64,000 nt of DNA from Cytobacillus oceanisediminis (GCF_007830235.1 NZ_VLKI01000015.1:1-64000), one strand, 5' to 3'; numbered from the stretch's first letter, positions 49,501 to 59,250 are shown. A program made the numbers and translations. The notes: generated by a model not told the origin, from the sequence alone.

Positions 49501-49627
49501 GACCCGTTGCTATATATGTGATGGGAAATTTGACTTATAATGTAAGAAAAGTACAGATGTGTAATTTTTTCGCTCAAAAAATAAATGATTGTGGATTTAT
49601 ACCGATATAATAAGGAGGAACCGATCT

Positions 49628-50077
49628 GTGACGAATGTATTGTTTGTTTGTACAGGAAATACTTGCAGAAGCCCGATGGCAGCAGCCATTTTAAAAAGCA
49701 AGGGCTTACCGGGTGTTGAGGTCAAATCTGCAGGTGTATTTGCAGCTGATGGAAGCGATGCTTCTGCACACACGAAAAAGGTGCTGGAAGAGCAGGGAAT
49801 CCAGCTTGAGCATAAATCTTCTGGCATGACCGAGTCTTTAGCGGATTGGGCTACTTATATTTTAACAATGACGTCAGGCCATAAAGGGACGGTTCTTGCT
49901 ATGTTTCCTGGCGCAGCCGGTAAAACTTATACGCTAAAAGAGTTTGCTGGCCAGGCTGGAGCAGGCGATATTATCGACCCTTATGGCGGGCCTGTTGAGA
50001 TATATAGAAGCACTTATGAAGATATGACAGAAACGATTGACCAGATTTTGAACCGCTTAAAAACAGAGAAAGATTAA
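49628..50077 (+). CDS. ywlE: protein-arginine phosphatase YwlE
   Basis: 149 aa low-molecular-weight phosphatase fold. P-loop VCTGNTCRS with nucleophile Cys8. The Thr at position 12 (instead of Ile/Leu of tyrosine phosphatases) is the known determinant of phosphoarginine specificity. General acid Asp in IDPYGGP (~117). GTG 49628 is 9 nt after AAGGAGG. Counteracts the McsB arginine kinase. Followed at 16 bp by a chemoreceptor gene. Confidence 0.93.
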   Translation: MTNVLFVCTGNTCRSPMAAAILKSKGLPGVEVKSAGVFAADGSDASAHTKKVLEEQGIQLEHKSSGMTESLADWATYILTMTSGHKGTVLAMFPGAAGKTYTLKEFAGQAGAGDIIDPYGGPVEIYRSTYEDMTETIDQILNRLKTEKD

Positions 50078-50092
50078 TCAGGGGGCACAATA

Positions 50093-51388
50093 ATGGGGGA
50101 GAAAAAGGGTTATAAATTTGGCCTGAGGAAAAAGCTCGTTTTATTTATTACTTCACTGGCCATTATTACATACACAACAAGTGCTATTTTTCTTTATGTT
50201 TTATTTCCAAGCATCGAAGATTCGCTTCCATTCGGAGAAGTTGTTTTTAGGATTTTAACATTAACCATGGGGGTTATATGGTCAGGGATATTAGCCTTCT
50301 TTGCCGCAGGATTTATTATCAAGCCTTTGCAGAAGCTTGAAAAAACGGCTTTAATGGCTGCCCAGGGGGATATCCGTGAAGACGCAGAGCTATCCAAATC
50401 AGATGATGAAATCCGTTCACTCGGCATCGCGTTTAACCATATGCTATTCAGTTTAAGAGATATGGTCCAGAAAATTGATGAGAACTTTAAAGAAACAAAT
50501 AATAAAGTGATTGCGATTTCAACGGAATCTTCCGTTGCCGCAGAGCAGGCTAATTCCATCGCCAGAACCATCAGCGAGATTTCCCTGGGAGCGGATAATT
50601 CGGCCGTTTCGATCCAATCTACCGCTGAATCAATGGAGGATGTCATCCGCATTGCAGAAGAGGTACAGGATAAAGCTAAAGCGTCTGAGACTGTTTCCGG
50701 GGAAATGGTCGAGGACCTGATGGAATCGAAGAAAGTCATTCATTCTCTCATTTCAGGAATTGAAAAATTGGCGCAGGATAATGAAGAATCACTTCAAACG
50801 GTTAAACGGCTTGAAGAAAATGCAGTTAAAGTAGAGCAGATTATTCAGCTTGTCGGCGATATTGCGGCGCAGACAAATCTCCTCGCTTTAAATGCATCTA
50901 TTGAAGCTGCCCGTGCTGGTGACCATGGAAGAGGGTTTGCTGTGGTAGCTGAAGAAGTCAGAAAGCTGGCTGATGAAAGTGCCCAGGCGGTCCAGGGAAT
51001 TTCCGAATTGATTAAAAACATTCAGGAAGAAGTCCGTAACGTCGTGAAGCAAATTTCACTTCAAGTAGAAACGGCAAACAATGAAGTGAAAAAAGGAACA
51101 CAAACAAATGAAGTCATCGAGGAAATGGCAAAAACGGTTAATGAAATGGCCGCTTCTGTTTCTGCTATTTCCGGGTTGGTAGACAACCAAATGGAGGGCA
51201 TTCAGCATACCTCTACACAATCACAGGAGGTTGCGGCAATAGCCGAAGAAACTTCTGCTGGGGCCCAGGAGGTTGCTGCTGCTACCCAACAGCAAACAGC
51301 TGTGATTGCAAATGTGGAAAAACTGGCGTTTGAACTGAAAGAGCAAGCCGAAAAATTAAATGGTACGATCACAAAATTTAAGCTTTAA
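50093..51388 (+). CDS. methyl-accepting chemotaxis protein lacking a sensor domain
   Basis: 431 aa. Two membrane helices (~14-37 and ~51-75) separated by only about 13 residues, then HAMP (~73-126) and a long signalling coiled coil with hairpin tip [25 protein letters not shown] (~245-270). There is no periplasmic ligand domain, so the input must come through the membrane, HAMP or a partner. SD AGGGGG. Inserted between ywlE and rpiB, which are adjacent in B. subtilis. Confidence 0.92.
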   Translation: MGEKKGYKFGLRKKLVLFITSLAIITYTTSAIFLYVLFPSIEDSLPFGEVVFRILTLTMGVIWSGILAFFAAGFIIKPLQKLEKTALMAAQGDIREDAELSKSDDEIRSLGIAFNHMLFSLRDMVQKIDENFKETNNKVIAISTESSVAAEQANSIARTISEISLGADNSAVSIQSTAESMEDVIRIAEEVQDKAKASETVSGEMVEDLMESKKVIHSLISGIEKLAQDNEESLQTVKRLEENAVKVEQIIQLVGDIAAQTNLLALNASIEAARAGDHGRGFAVVAEEVRKLADESAQAVQGISELIKNIQEEVRNVVKQISLQVETANNEVKKGTQTNEVIEEMAKTVNEMAASVSAISGLVDNQMEGIQHTSTQSQEVAAIAEETSAGAQEVAAATQQQTAVIANVEKLAFELKEQAEKLNGTITKFKL

Positions 51389-51531
51389 TATTCTGTAAAA
51401 GGGAGCTTCATTATTGAGGCTCTCTTTCATCTTGCAACATGATCATTATCTTTATAATTTCCTGCTTTTATGTCAAAATAAGAGAAGGATTTTAATTTAT
51501 AATGCGGGCTTTTCAAACAGGAGGGTTTCAG

Positions 51532-51972
51532 ATGAAGATTGCAATTGCATCAGATCATGGCGGAATTAATCTCCGCGAAGAAATCAAAAGCTTAATGGAT
51601 GAAATGGGTATTGAATATGAAGATTTCGGCTGTGAATGCGAAACATCAGTAGATTATCCGGATTATGCACTTCCGGTAGCTGAAAAGGTAGCCAATGGCG
51701 AATTTGAAAAAGCTATTTTGATTTGCGGCACCGGCATTGGCATGAGCATTTCTGCGAATAAAGTTAAAGGAATTCGCTGTGCGCTTGTGCATGATGTCTT
51801 TAGTGCCAAAGCAACCCGTGAGCATAATGACAGCAATATCCTTGCGATGGGTGAACGGGTAATTGGACCTGGACTGGCCCGTGAAATCGCCAAAGTGTGG
51901 CTTTCAACTGAATTTGAAGGCGGCCGCCATGAAAACCGTGTAGGGAAAATTACAGCATACGAAGCAAAATAA
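51532..51972 (+). CDS. rpiB: ribose 5-phosphate isomerase B
   Basis: 146 aa RpiB/LacAB-type isomerase interconverting ribose-5-P and ribulose-5-P. IASDHGG near the N-terminus (~5), catalytic Cys in [11 protein letters not shown] (~65), basic ARSEHNDSN-like region [14 protein letters not shown] 51532 is 6 nt after AGGAGGG; the frame extends upstream to 51502 without a second SD. Confidence 0.94.
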   Translation: MKIAIASDHGGINLREEIKSLMDEMGIEYEDFGCECETSVDYPDYALPVAEKVANGEFEKAILICGTGIGMSISANKVKGIRCALVHDVFSAKATREHNDSNILAMGERVIGPGLAREIAKVWLSTEFEGGRHENRVGKITAYEAK

Positions 51973-52025
51973 AAGCGTTAGTTCATAAAAGTACGATAAA
52001 TAAAGCTTCCGAAAGGGTGAGCTTT

Positions 52026-52589
52026 TTGATTGAACAATGGAAAAAAGAGCTTGATACAATTATTAATGAATTTAGTGAACAAGTTCCTTTAAATGAACGA
52101 CAAATCCTTGTAGTAGGATGCAGCACAAGTGAGGTGGCAGGCAAACGGATTGGTACGTCCGGCACTGAGCAAGTAGCAGACATGATTTTTACGAGGATGG
52201 GCAAGCTCCGTAAAGATACTGGAGTAGCGCTGGCTTTTCAATGCTGCGAACATTTGAACCGGGCGCTGGTAGTCGAGCGGGAAACAGCTGAGGCGAAAAA
52301 TCTCGATGAAGTGACTGTCATCCCTCACCGCACGGCCGGCGGCGCGATGGCAACATATGCCTATGAACACTTCCGTGATCCAGTAATGGTGGAGTTTATC
52401 AAGGCAGATGCCGGCATTGATATCGGAGACACGCTGATTGGCATGCATTTGAAGCATGTAGCCGTCCCTATCCGGACTACACAGAAATCTGTCGGTGATG
52501 CCCATGTCACTATGGCAAAAACAAGGCCAAAACTAATCGGCGGAGCCAGGGCCATCTATGAACGAAAATCCGAAAACGAATCATGCTAA
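52026..52589 (+). CDS. ywlG: DUF436 / TIGR01440 family protein YwlG
   Basis: 187 aa conserved protein without assigned function. Core motifs [33 protein letters not shown] and [16 protein letters not shown] 52026 is chosen because GAAAGGGTGA lies at proper distance and the family begins near IEQWKKE; GTG 52017 overlaps that SD. Sits between rpiB and glyA, as in B. subtilis. Confidence 0.88.
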   Translation: MIEQWKKELDTIINEFSEQVPLNERQILVVGCSTSEVAGKRIGTSGTEQVADMIFTRMGKLRKDTGVALAFQCCEHLNRALVVERETAEAKNLDEVTVIPHRTAGGAMATYAYEHFRDPVMVEFIKADAGIDIGDTLIGMHLKHVAVPIRTTQKSVGDAHVTMAKTRPKLIGGARAIYERKSENESC

Positions 52590-52592
52590 TCG

Positions 52593-52620
52593 AAGTCCCT
52601 TCAGAAGAGGGGCTTTTTTT
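52593..52620 (+). terminator. terminator of rpiB-ywlG
   Basis: CCCTTC-AGAA-GAGGGG stem (one G-T pair) followed by CTTTTTTT. Confidence 0.7.
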
Positions 52621-52637
52621 ATTAAAGTCTGCTGGAA

Positions 52638-52690
52638 CCAGGCACCTATACCAGTTGGCCGAAGTGGTACAGGTACCTGGTACCTTTTTT
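52638..52690 (+). terminator. R3-type GGTACC terminator, copy D
   Basis: CCAGGCACCTATACCA pairs with TGGTACAGGTACCTGG (two mismatches), followed by TACC and six T. Second terminator in tandem. Confidence 0.7.
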
Positions 52691-52700
52691 GAAAAAAAGG

Positions 52701-52726
52701 TGTAACATTTAGCAGAGCTGCACGTT
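52701..52726 (+). promoter_or_regulatory. ECF-type promoter of the sigma/anti-sigma operon
   Basis: TGTAAC (52701-52706), exactly 16 nt, CGTT (52723-52726). Typical ECF -35/-10 elements, suggesting autoregulation. Confidence 0.65.
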
Positions 52727-52765
52727 TTACTTGCGAAGGTTCTGAAAGAGAGGGGGAGGGAAACC

Positions 52766-53299
52766 TTGAAGGAGAGCCGGCGGAATCAACTGGACGATTT
52801 GTATCGCCATTATGCCAGGCCGCTTTATTACTATTTATATAAGATGTCCGGTTCAAAGGAAACGGCTGAGGATTTAACGCAGGAGACTTTCGTCAGGGCA
52901 ACGGTTTCTCTCTCTTTCTATCAGCAGGAGGATGTCAGGGCGTGGCTTTTTAAAGTAGCCAGAAATGCCTATTTGGATGAATGGCGAAAGCGGCAGAGAA
53001 GAAAAAAGATTCCCTTTGCCGATTACATATTTCCCATGGATGAAATGACGAGTCCATTTGGGCTGCCGGAGGATTCAGCAATAAAAAGAGAAACAAGAGA
53101 AAATGTTGAAGATTTGCTAAGCTGCTTGCCGGAGCAATATCGCTCTATTTTGTATTTAAGAGAATTTGAATCCTTTAGCTATAGTGAGATAGAAGAAGCA
53201 CTCGATCTATCAGTAAATCAGGTGAAGGTAACACTGCATCGGGCGCGGAGAAAGCTGGCACAGCTGGCCGATGAACAATGGAGGGAGAAAAATGACTGA
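52766..53299 (+). CDS. ECF-type RNA polymerase sigma factor
   Basis: 177 aa. Sigma region 2 (LYYYLYKMSGSKETAEDLTQETFVRA, ~15-45, with the usual AEDLTQETF) and region 4 (LPEQYRSILYLREFESFSYSEIEEALDLSVNQVKVTLHRARRKL, ~118-165). TTG start behind GGGGGAGGG. The downstream membrane protein is its probable anti-sigma factor (8-nt overlap). It resembles the B. subtilis SigM/SigV class in layout; the exact orthologue is not assigned. Confidence 0.9.
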   Translation: MKESRRNQLDDLYRHYARPLYYYLYKMSGSKETAEDLTQETFVRATVSLSFYQQEDVRAWLFKVARNAYLDEWRKRQRRKKIPFADYIFPMDEMTSPFGLPEDSAIKRETRENVEDLLSCLPEQYRSILYLREFESFSYSEIEEALDLSVNQVKVTLHRARRKLAQLADEQWREKND

Positions 53300-54287
53300 C
53301 TGGAACAAGGACCGCGAAAAGAAGATCATGACCAGGTATCGTTTTACGTTAACGATTAGAGTCATACGAGTTCTAGCTGCCTGCCTGCTGCTTTTCTGGG
53401 TCTATATGATGGCGGTGAATATAATATCTGATGCCAATCATAGTGAGAGGAAGCATACGTTCTACAGCAAGGTTGCAATGGATTGGAAACAGCCGAATCT
53501 GCATGAGGATTTTGGCGGAATGACAACAAAAGAAGTTACCCCGTTTATGACACAGAAAATCTCATACCCTATTACGCGCAAGGTTGGGCGGGAATATCAG
53601 GCTGTTGGAGAGGTTCAGCTCGAAAAAAGGCTATTTAATACCTATTCAACCCTAAACATTCAGCGGTTTGAGCCTAATACAGAAAGCATTTATCGCTTTT
53701 ACCTGCCTGAAAACCCTAACAGTGGTACGAAACTATCAGGTCAAGGGAATCCAAATGTGTGGTCCGCATTGGATAAAATCCATGAAGGCACAGTGGGAGA
53801 AATGTCGTTTTCTACAAAATCATTCATGGAGCCAGAAGAACTGCTTGAACTGTTAAAGCCATATGACCTCGAAGTTCTTTGGATGCCGCTATATACAGGT
53901 GAACTGAAAGAATTCAAGACCGGATATGGCGGTGGAGGGGATTCAATCGAACTATCCTCTATTTATGGCCTCACAGGCGGCAGGGAAGCGGGCGATGATT
54001 ATATGTCAGAATCAAAATTATCACTGACAGAGGAATTTATGGACGAAAACAAAGCCATCATGCTCAAACAGATGGAAAACCTTTTAAAAAATGAATCACA
54101 AAGCTATTATGAAAATTTCTTAGGGCTTGATCACCTCGAAGAACGACATAACTATCTAAAAGAAAATGACTTCAGCGTATACGGCGCTGTCGTAACCGGC
54201 CCGGTAAAAGAACTATTAAAGCTGAAAGAAGAAGAACAAATCCGAGGTGCCCGCCTCGGCGAATTGGATTACTGGAACTGGGAATAA
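53292..54287 (+). CDS. probable membrane anti-sigma factor
   Basis: 331 aa. Short cytoplasmic N-terminus (TDWNKDREKKIMTRYRFTLT), one membrane helix (~22-45, VLAACLLLFWVYMMAVNII), then a large extracytoplasmic domain. The layout matches the sigma-factor-regulator N- and C-terminal domains found with SigM-type ECF factors. ATG 53292 follows GGAGGGAG and overlaps the sigma gene stop by 8 nt, so the two are made together. Confidence 0.8.
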   Translation: MTDWNKDREKKIMTRYRFTLTIRVIRVLAACLLLFWVYMMAVNIISDANHSERKHTFYSKVAMDWKQPNLHEDFGGMTTKEVTPFMTQKISYPITRKVGREYQAVGEVQLEKRLFNTYSTLNIQRFEPNTESIYRFYLPENPNSGTKLSGQGNPNVWSALDKIHEGTVGEMSFSTKSFMEPEELLELLKPYDLEVLWMPLYTGELKEFKTGYGGGGDSIELSSIYGLTGGREAGDDYMSESKLSLTEEFMDENKAIMLKQMENLLKNESQSYYENFLGLDHLEERHNYLKENDFSVYGAVVTGPVKELLKLKEEEQIRGARLGELDYWNWE

Positions 54288-54294
54288 CAAGATG

Positions 54295-54350
54295 GTGACA
54301 GGTACCTATATCAGTTAAATGAACTGGTTTAGGTACCTGTCACTTTTTTT
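54295..54350 (+). terminator. R3-type GGTACC terminator, copy E
   Basis: GTGACAGGTACCTA / TAGGTACCTGTCAC, a perfect 14-bp stem with a further CAG / CTG inside, followed by seven T. Ends the sigma/anti-sigma operon. Confidence 0.9.
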
Positions 54351-54417
54351 AAAAACATGATAAAATAAAAAAGAATTTTTACAAAAGAACGATACATAGA
54401 AATGTGTATGCGTCTTA

Positions 54418-54447
54418 TAGGCGCTGGGACTGGACAGCTGTCTAGTT
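54418..54447 (+). repeat. R2 right-end fragment
   Basis: TAGGCGCTGGGACTGGACAG resembles the R2 right end (GGCGCTGGAGCTAGACAG). Confidence 0.45.
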
Positions 54448-54504
54448 CTGAAAGGTTATACTTCTAACCAACAAAAAGTGTGTTGAGGAAAAGGGAGGAT
54501 TCTT

Positions 54505-55746
54505 ATGAAGCATTTAGTACAGCAGGACGAGCAGGTTTTCAAGTCAATTCAAGATGAGTTGGGACGCCAGAGATCAAAGATTGAATTAATCGCTTCTGAA
54601 AACTTTGTCAGTGAAGCGGTAATGGAAGCACAGGGTTCCGTTTTAACGAATAAATATGCTGAAGGCTATCCTGGCCGACGCTATTATGGCGGTTGTGAAC
54701 ATGTAGATGTGGTCGAAGATTTGGCCCGTGACCGCGCGAAGCAAATTTTCGGAGCTGAGCATGTGAACGTGCAGCCGCATTCAGGCGCACAGGCGAACAT
54801 GGCTGTTTATTTCACTGTATTGGAGCAGGGTGACACTGTTCTTGGTATGAATCTTTCCCACGGGGGACATTTAACACACGGAAGCCCTGTTAACTTCAGC
54901 GGCGTTCAGTATAATTTCGTGGAGTATGGTGTGGATGAAGATACACATCGCATCAACTATGAGGATGTGCTTGAAAAAGCCCGCCAGCATAAGCCGAAAT
55001 TAATTGTAGCGGGTGCAAGTGCTTATCCGCGTGAAATTGATTTCAAACGTTTCCGTGAAATTGCGGATGAAGTAGGCGCGATGCTAATGGTTGATATGGC
55101 TCATATCGCAGGACTTGTGGCAGCTGGGCTTCACCAGAATCCGGTTCCGTTTGCGGACTTTGTTACAACCACTACTCATAAGACGTTGCGCGGACCGCGC
55201 GGCGGCATGATTCTTTGCAAAGAAGAGTATGCGAAGAAGATTGATAAATCCATTTTCCCTGGTATCCAGGGTGGTCCATTAATGCACGTAATTGCTGCAA
55301 AAGCTGTTGCTTTCGGCGAAGCACTTCAGGAAGATTTCAAAACATATGCAGGCAATATCATTTCCAATGCCAAAAAGCTGGCTGAAGCATTGCAAAGTGA
55401 AGGAATTGACCTTGTTTCCGGCGGCACAGACAACCACTTATTATTAGTTGATCTTCGTTCCCTTGGCTTAACGGGTAAAGTAGCTGAAAAAGTGCTTGAT
55501 GAGGTAGGCATTACGGTCAACAAAAATACAATTCCTTTTGATCCAGAAAGCCCATTCGTAACAAGCGGTGTCCGCATTGGTACAGCGGCTGTTACATCCC
55601 GCGGCTTTGGCGAAAAGGAGATGGAAGAAATCGCGTCCATCATTGCCTTCACATTAAAAAATCATGAAGATGAAGAGAAGCTTAAAGAAGCCAGCCAGCG
55701 TGTTGAAGCTTTAACAAGCAGCTTCACTTTATATCCTGAAAAATAA
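54505..55746 (+). CDS. glyA: serine hydroxymethyltransferase
   Basis: 413 aa PLP enzyme converting serine and tetrahydrofolate to glycine and methylene-tetrahydrofolate. PLP Lys in [14 protein letters not shown] (~226), N-terminal [15 protein letters not shown] and active-site [22 protein letters not shown]. In the usual ywlG, glyA, upp order. Confidence 0.97.
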   Translation: MKHLVQQDEQVFKSIQDELGRQRSKIELIASENFVSEAVMEAQGSVLTNKYAEGYPGRRYYGGCEHVDVVEDLARDRAKQIFGAEHVNVQPHSGAQANMAVYFTVLEQGDTVLGMNLSHGGHLTHGSPVNFSGVQYNFVEYGVDEDTHRINYEDVLEKARQHKPKLIVAGASAYPREIDFKRFREIADEVGAMLMVDMAHIAGLVAAGLHQNPVPFADFVTTTTHKTLRGPRGGMILCKEEYAKKIDKSIFPGIQGGPLMHVIAAKAVAFGEALQEDFKTYAGNIISNAKKLAEALQSEGIDLVSGGTDNHLLLVDLRSLGLTGKVAEKVLDEVGITVNKNTIPFDPESPFVTSGVRIGTAAVTSRGFGEKEMEEIASIIAFTLKNHEDEEKLKEASQRVEALTSSFTLYPEK

Positions 55747-55754
55747 TAAAAAGC

Positions 55755-55784
55755 AGCCGGTCTCTTTTGCGGGGACCGGCTTTT
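55755..55784 (+). terminator. terminator of glyA
   Basis: AGCCGGTCTC / GGGACCGGC stem followed by TTTT. Confidence 0.8.
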
Positions 55785-55850
55785 GTATGCAAAAAACAGA
55801 TATAGGGAATCTTAGAAAAATGACTTTTCCTTTACAAAAGCGAATCATAG

Positions 55851-55879
55851 TTGCCGATGGAACTGTTTTTCTGTAAAAT
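55851..55879 (+). promoter_or_regulatory. sigma-A promoter of upp
   Basis: TTGCCG (55851-55856), 17-nt spacer, TAAAAT (55874-55879). Confidence 0.5.
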
Positions 55880-55930
55880 TAGACGAAGTGTGGTTCGACT
55901 CATTCTGCATATTGAAAAGGAGAGATACTC

Positions 55931-56560
55931 ATGGCAAAGGTTTACGTTTTTGACCATCCATTAATTCAGCATAAGCTTACATACATTCGTGAAAAAAGTA
56001 CGGGAACAAAGGAATTTCGCGAGCTTGTCGACGAAGTGGCAACACTTATGGCATTCGAAATCACTCGTGATATGCCGTTGGAAGAAATCGAAATTGAAAC
56101 ACCTGTCAGCTTAACAAAATCAAACGTATTATCAGGCAAGAAGATTGGAATTATCCCGATTTTACGTGCTGGAATCGGTATGGTTGACGGCATCCTGAAG
56201 CTGATCCCAGCTGCAAAGGTAGGACACATTGGCTTATACCGCGACCCGGAAACATTGCAGCCGGTTGAATACTATGTAAAGCTTCCGAGTGATGTGGAAG
56301 AAAGAGACTTCATCGTAGTCGATCCTATGCTTGCAACTGGCGGTTCTGCTGTTGAAGCCATTCACTCTCTTAAAAAGCGCGGCGGCAAAAACATCAAATT
56401 CATGTGCCTGATTGCAGCTCCTGAAGGGGTAGAGGCAGTGAAGGAAGCACACCCTGACGTTGACATTTATATTGCAGCATTAGACGAAAAATTGAACGAA
56501 AAAGGCTATATTGTCCCTGGTCTTGGAGATGCAGGCGACCGTTTATTCGGTACGAAATAA
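55931..56560 (+). CDS. upp: uracil phosphoribosyltransferase
   Basis: 209 aa. Salvages uracil to UMP using PRPP. PRPP-binding loop [12 protein letters not shown] (~132), uracil-binding C-terminus [26 protein letters not shown]. Followed at 61 bp by mnaA on the same strand with no terminator between, so read-through is likely. Confidence 0.97.
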   Translation: MAKVYVFDHPLIQHKLTYIREKSTGTKEFRELVDEVATLMAFEITRDMPLEEIEIETPVSLTKSNVLSGKKIGIIPILRAGIGMVDGILKLIPAAKVGHIGLYRDPETLQPVEYYVKLPSDVEERDFIVVDPMLATGGSAVEAIHSLKKRGGKNIKFMCLIAAPEGVEAVKEAHPDVDIYIAALDEKLNEKGYIVPGLGDAGDRLFGTK

Positions 56561-56621
56561 GTTTAAACATCTTGCAGCAGACGAAAGATCTTATATCTTT
56601 TAAAAAAGGAAGGTGCTTCGA

Positions 56622-57773
56622 ATGAATCGCCCGATTAAAGTAATGACGATTTTTGGGACAAGGCCTGAAGCCATTAAAATGGCTCCGCTTGTTCTGGAAC
56701 TGCAAAAACATCCTGATCATTTTGAATCCATTGTAACCGTAACAGCACAGCATCGTGAAATGCTCGATCAGGTTTTAACTATTTTCAAGGTTACACCAGA
56801 TTATGACCTGAATATCATGAAAGATCGCCAGACACTCGTGGATGTGACAACGCGCGGACTGGAAGGCCTTGATAAAATCATGAAGGAAGTAAAGCCCGAT
56901 ATTGTGCTTGTTCATGGCGATACGACCACTACCTTCATTGCGAGCCTTGCTGCATTCTATAATCAGATAGAAGTCGGCCATGTTGAAGCTGGATTGCGTA
57001 CATGGAATAAGTACTCTCCATTCCCTGAGGAAATGAACCGCCAGTTAACAGGCGTTATGGCTGATCTTCATTTCTCGCCGACAGCGAAGTCAGCTGAAAA
57101 CCTTTTAAATGAAAACAAACGGACCGAGAACATTTTCATTACAGGAAATACAGCGATAGATGCACTTAAAACAACCGTTAAGGACGAGTATCATCATGAA
57201 GTGCTTGAAAAAGTCGGCGATGACCGCCTTGTGCTGCTGACCGCACACCGCCGTGAAAACTTGGGCGAACCGATGAGAAACATGTTCAAGGCAATTAAGA
57301 GGCTTGTGGAAGAACAGAATGACATTCAAGTGGTTTACCCTGTACACCTAAACCCTGCTGTAAGGGAAATCGCTTCTGAAATTCTAGGTGACGACAACCG
57401 AATTCATTTAATTGAACCGCTTGATGTCATTGATTTTCACAACTTTGCATCCAGAGCCCATTTGATTTTAACAGACTCAGGCGGAGTTCAGGAAGAAGCG
57501 CCATCGCTTGGCGTGCCTGTACTTGTACTGCGTGATACAACGGAAAGGCCTGAAGGGATTGAAGCGGGTACCCTAAAGCTTGCCGGTATCGAAGAACAGC
57601 CAATCTATGAACTGGCCACAGAGCTTTTAACTGACCAGGCTGCGTATGAAAAAATGGCTAAAGCCGTAAATCCATATGGAGACGGGAATGCTTCAAAACG
57701 AATTTGCGAAGCCATCTGCTATCATTTCAAGCAGGTAAGTGAACGGCCGGAGGACTACAAACCGCAAAACTAA
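56622..57773 (+). CDS. mnaA: UDP-N-acetylglucosamine 2-epimerase (non-hydrolysing)
   Basis: 383 aa, GT-B fold. Interconverts UDP-GlcNAc and UDP-ManNAc for teichoic-acid linkage-unit synthesis. N-terminus KVMTIFGTRPEAIKMAP, HGDTTT (~107), EAGLRTWNKYSPFPEE (~124), and SGGVQEEAPSLGVPVLVLRDTTERPEG (~288). ATG 56622 lies 9 nt after GGAAGG; GTG 56613 overlaps it. Matches B. subtilis YvyH. Confidence 0.95.
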   Translation: MNRPIKVMTIFGTRPEAIKMAPLVLELQKHPDHFESIVTVTAQHREMLDQVLTIFKVTPDYDLNIMKDRQTLVDVTTRGLEGLDKIMKEVKPDIVLVHGDTTTTFIASLAAFYNQIEVGHVEAGLRTWNKYSPFPEEMNRQLTGVMADLHFSPTAKSAENLLNENKRTENIFITGNTAIDALKTTVKDEYHHEVLEKVGDDRLVLLTAHRRENLGEPMRNMFKAIKRLVEEQNDIQVVYPVHLNPAVREIASEILGDDNRIHLIEPLDVIDFHNFASRAHLILTDSGGVQEEAPSLGVPVLVLRDTTERPEGIEAGTLKLAGIEEQPIYELATELLTDQAAYEKMAKAVNPYGDGNASKRICEAICYHFKQVSERPEDYKPQN

Positions 57774-57777
57774 TAAA

Positions 57778-57829
57778 AGTGCACCTATTAAAATGACTGC
57801 CTATAGCAGCTTTTGATAGGTGCATTTTT
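57778..57829 (+). terminator. terminator of upp-mnaA
   Basis: TGCACCTAT / ATAGGTGCA 9-bp stem with a 27-nt loop, then TTTTT. Confidence 0.75.
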
Positions 57830-58326
57830 ATCGGAAAAATGACCGATGCATGTTAAAAGGGGAGGGGAGGAGGCAGAAAATCCCGAGCAAAATCAAGTAG
57901 TTGAAATGTTGGTAGTTAGGTGGTTGAAAGTGGTTAGATTGTTGAAAGCGCTGATTATTGGTAATTAATAGTTTTTTAAGTTAAAAGTCTCTTTTCTGCA
58001 GGAGCTGATAAAGCTATGATAGAATATATAGAGGATAGGAAGCGGTTTTATATGTATAAATATATGTGGTTATTATGTTGGTGGTTGGATGGTTGAAAAT
58101 TGTTTCTGTGCAAGAGTGTTGATATAACAGTGTTTTAGGACGATTGAACTGTTAAGGTCTGTCGGGGTCATGGGGGAGTATTTTTAATTGCAGCCATTTC
58201 GATGGGGTAATGAAGGGGCTGCGAAATGAAGCGTGGTGGTTTTGTTGGCGGTTAGGTGGTTGATAATGAACACTGCCCATCAATTGCCGGTTGATCCGCA
58301 ATAAACCAAGAAAGGTGCTGAGGACG
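57830..58326. other. gene-free T/G-rich region
   Basis: No supported gene. The + strand is poor in C and contains irregular GGTTG/GTTGAAA repeats: GTTAGGTGGTTGA occurs at both 57915 and 58252, with GGTGGTTGGATGGTTGAAAA at about 58080. The spacing is not periodic. Confidence 0.5.
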
Positions 58327-58923
58327 TTGGCAAATCAATATTTGACAATGAAGGAGCTCAAAGAAGCACTTCCGGAGATACCTGAAAATAGTTTAAAACG
58401 TTATTTGCAGGAGCATGCAGAATACATAAATTTCAAAAAAGAACATAATCGCTATAAAATACAGGCTTCAGAAATTGAGAAGCTGAAATTAATCAGGAAA
58501 TTATATTCAGATGGTTTAAAGAAAGAAGAAGTAACCACCAAGCTTGAAGAAGCTGGATTCCCTGTCACCATTACAGTGGAGGATGAGGAGGAAAGCAGCA
58601 GCACATCGCTTATGAATGTTAATCATGAGCTTACCGATATGAAAAAGCTTGTCAGTTTTCTAGTCCAGCAAAATGAACAATCCCGCCTTCAGCAAAATAA
58701 GATCAGAGAGCAAAACAAACAACTGATCCATGAAGTTCAAGAGCTCAAACAGACGATCGACGATCTAAGAATGGCCCATGAACAAGGGAATGAGCAAGAA
58801 AGTGAAAAAGTCACTTCTCTTTATGAAAAGCTCATGGCAACGCAGAAGTCAGTGGAGGAAGTAGCGATTGCAGTGGAGGCTGAAAAGAGCAAAAGCATTT
58901 GGCAAAAGCTATTTGGTAAGTAA
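58327..58923 (+). CDS. MerR-like DNA-binding protein with coiled coil
   Basis: 198 aa from TTG 58327 (MANQYLTMKELKEAL); the frame opens at 58291. N-terminal MerR-like winged helix (~1-75, with LKRYLQEHAEYI and EIEKLKLIRKLYSDGLKKEEV). A long Gln/Glu-rich coiled coil follows (~95-170), then a C-terminal KSIWQKLFGK amphipathic tail. The layout recalls RacA-type chromosome-anchoring proteins and phage-like MerR proteins (DUF3967 type). Orthology not established. Confidence 0.65.
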   Translation: MANQYLTMKELKEALPEIPENSLKRYLQEHAEYINFKKEHNRYKIQASEIEKLKLIRKLYSDGLKKEEVTTKLEEAGFPVTITVEDEEESSSTSLMNVNHELTDMKKLVSFLVQQNEQSRLQQNKIREQNKQLIHEVQELKQTIDDLRMAHEQGNEQESEKVTSLYEKLMATQKSVEEVAIAVEAEKSKSIWQKLFGK

Positions 58924-59010
58924 AGTCAGGCCTGTTTGGGAATTTAACGTTTAAACGGATAGCAACAGGGTATTGGCATAATGATTTTAAATACCCGGGA
59001 GGTTGAATAA

Positions 59011-59250
59011 ATGAGAGCTTTGGCTATATTAGAGGCAGTTTTGATTCTCTGGATCATCTTGTTGCTTGGATCATTAATGGGAACCTTCATGTCAGAAGGT
59101 TTTATTGCCTTGGTATTTAAGCTGGCAGAAGGCGAAGGCGTCGCCCTCACATTATTATTAATTTTTGCAACTATCATTGATATGTGGAGAGATAAAAAGC
59201 GCGATCGTTTAATTCAAAAAGGAAAGCTCGAACCGAATCAGTTATTTTAA
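59011..59250 (+). CDS. small two-helix membrane protein of unknown function
   Basis: 79 aa. Hydrophobic helices at about 3-28 and 42-60, then a charged tail WRDKKRDRLIQKGKLEPNQLF. GGGAGG precedes the ATG by 9 nt. A 7-bp hairpin (GGGTATT / AATACCC, 58968-58996) sits immediately before the SD. No family recognised. Confidence 0.7.
   Translation: MRALAILEAVLILWIILLLGSLMGTFMSEGFIALVFKLAEGEGVALTLLLIFATIIDMWRDKKRDRLIQKGKLEPNQLF

Noticed and set aside
54351..54504. T-box or glycine riboswitch before glyA
   Set aside because: No T-box AGGGTGGNACCGCG or glycine aptamer core; the gap is too short after the terminator.
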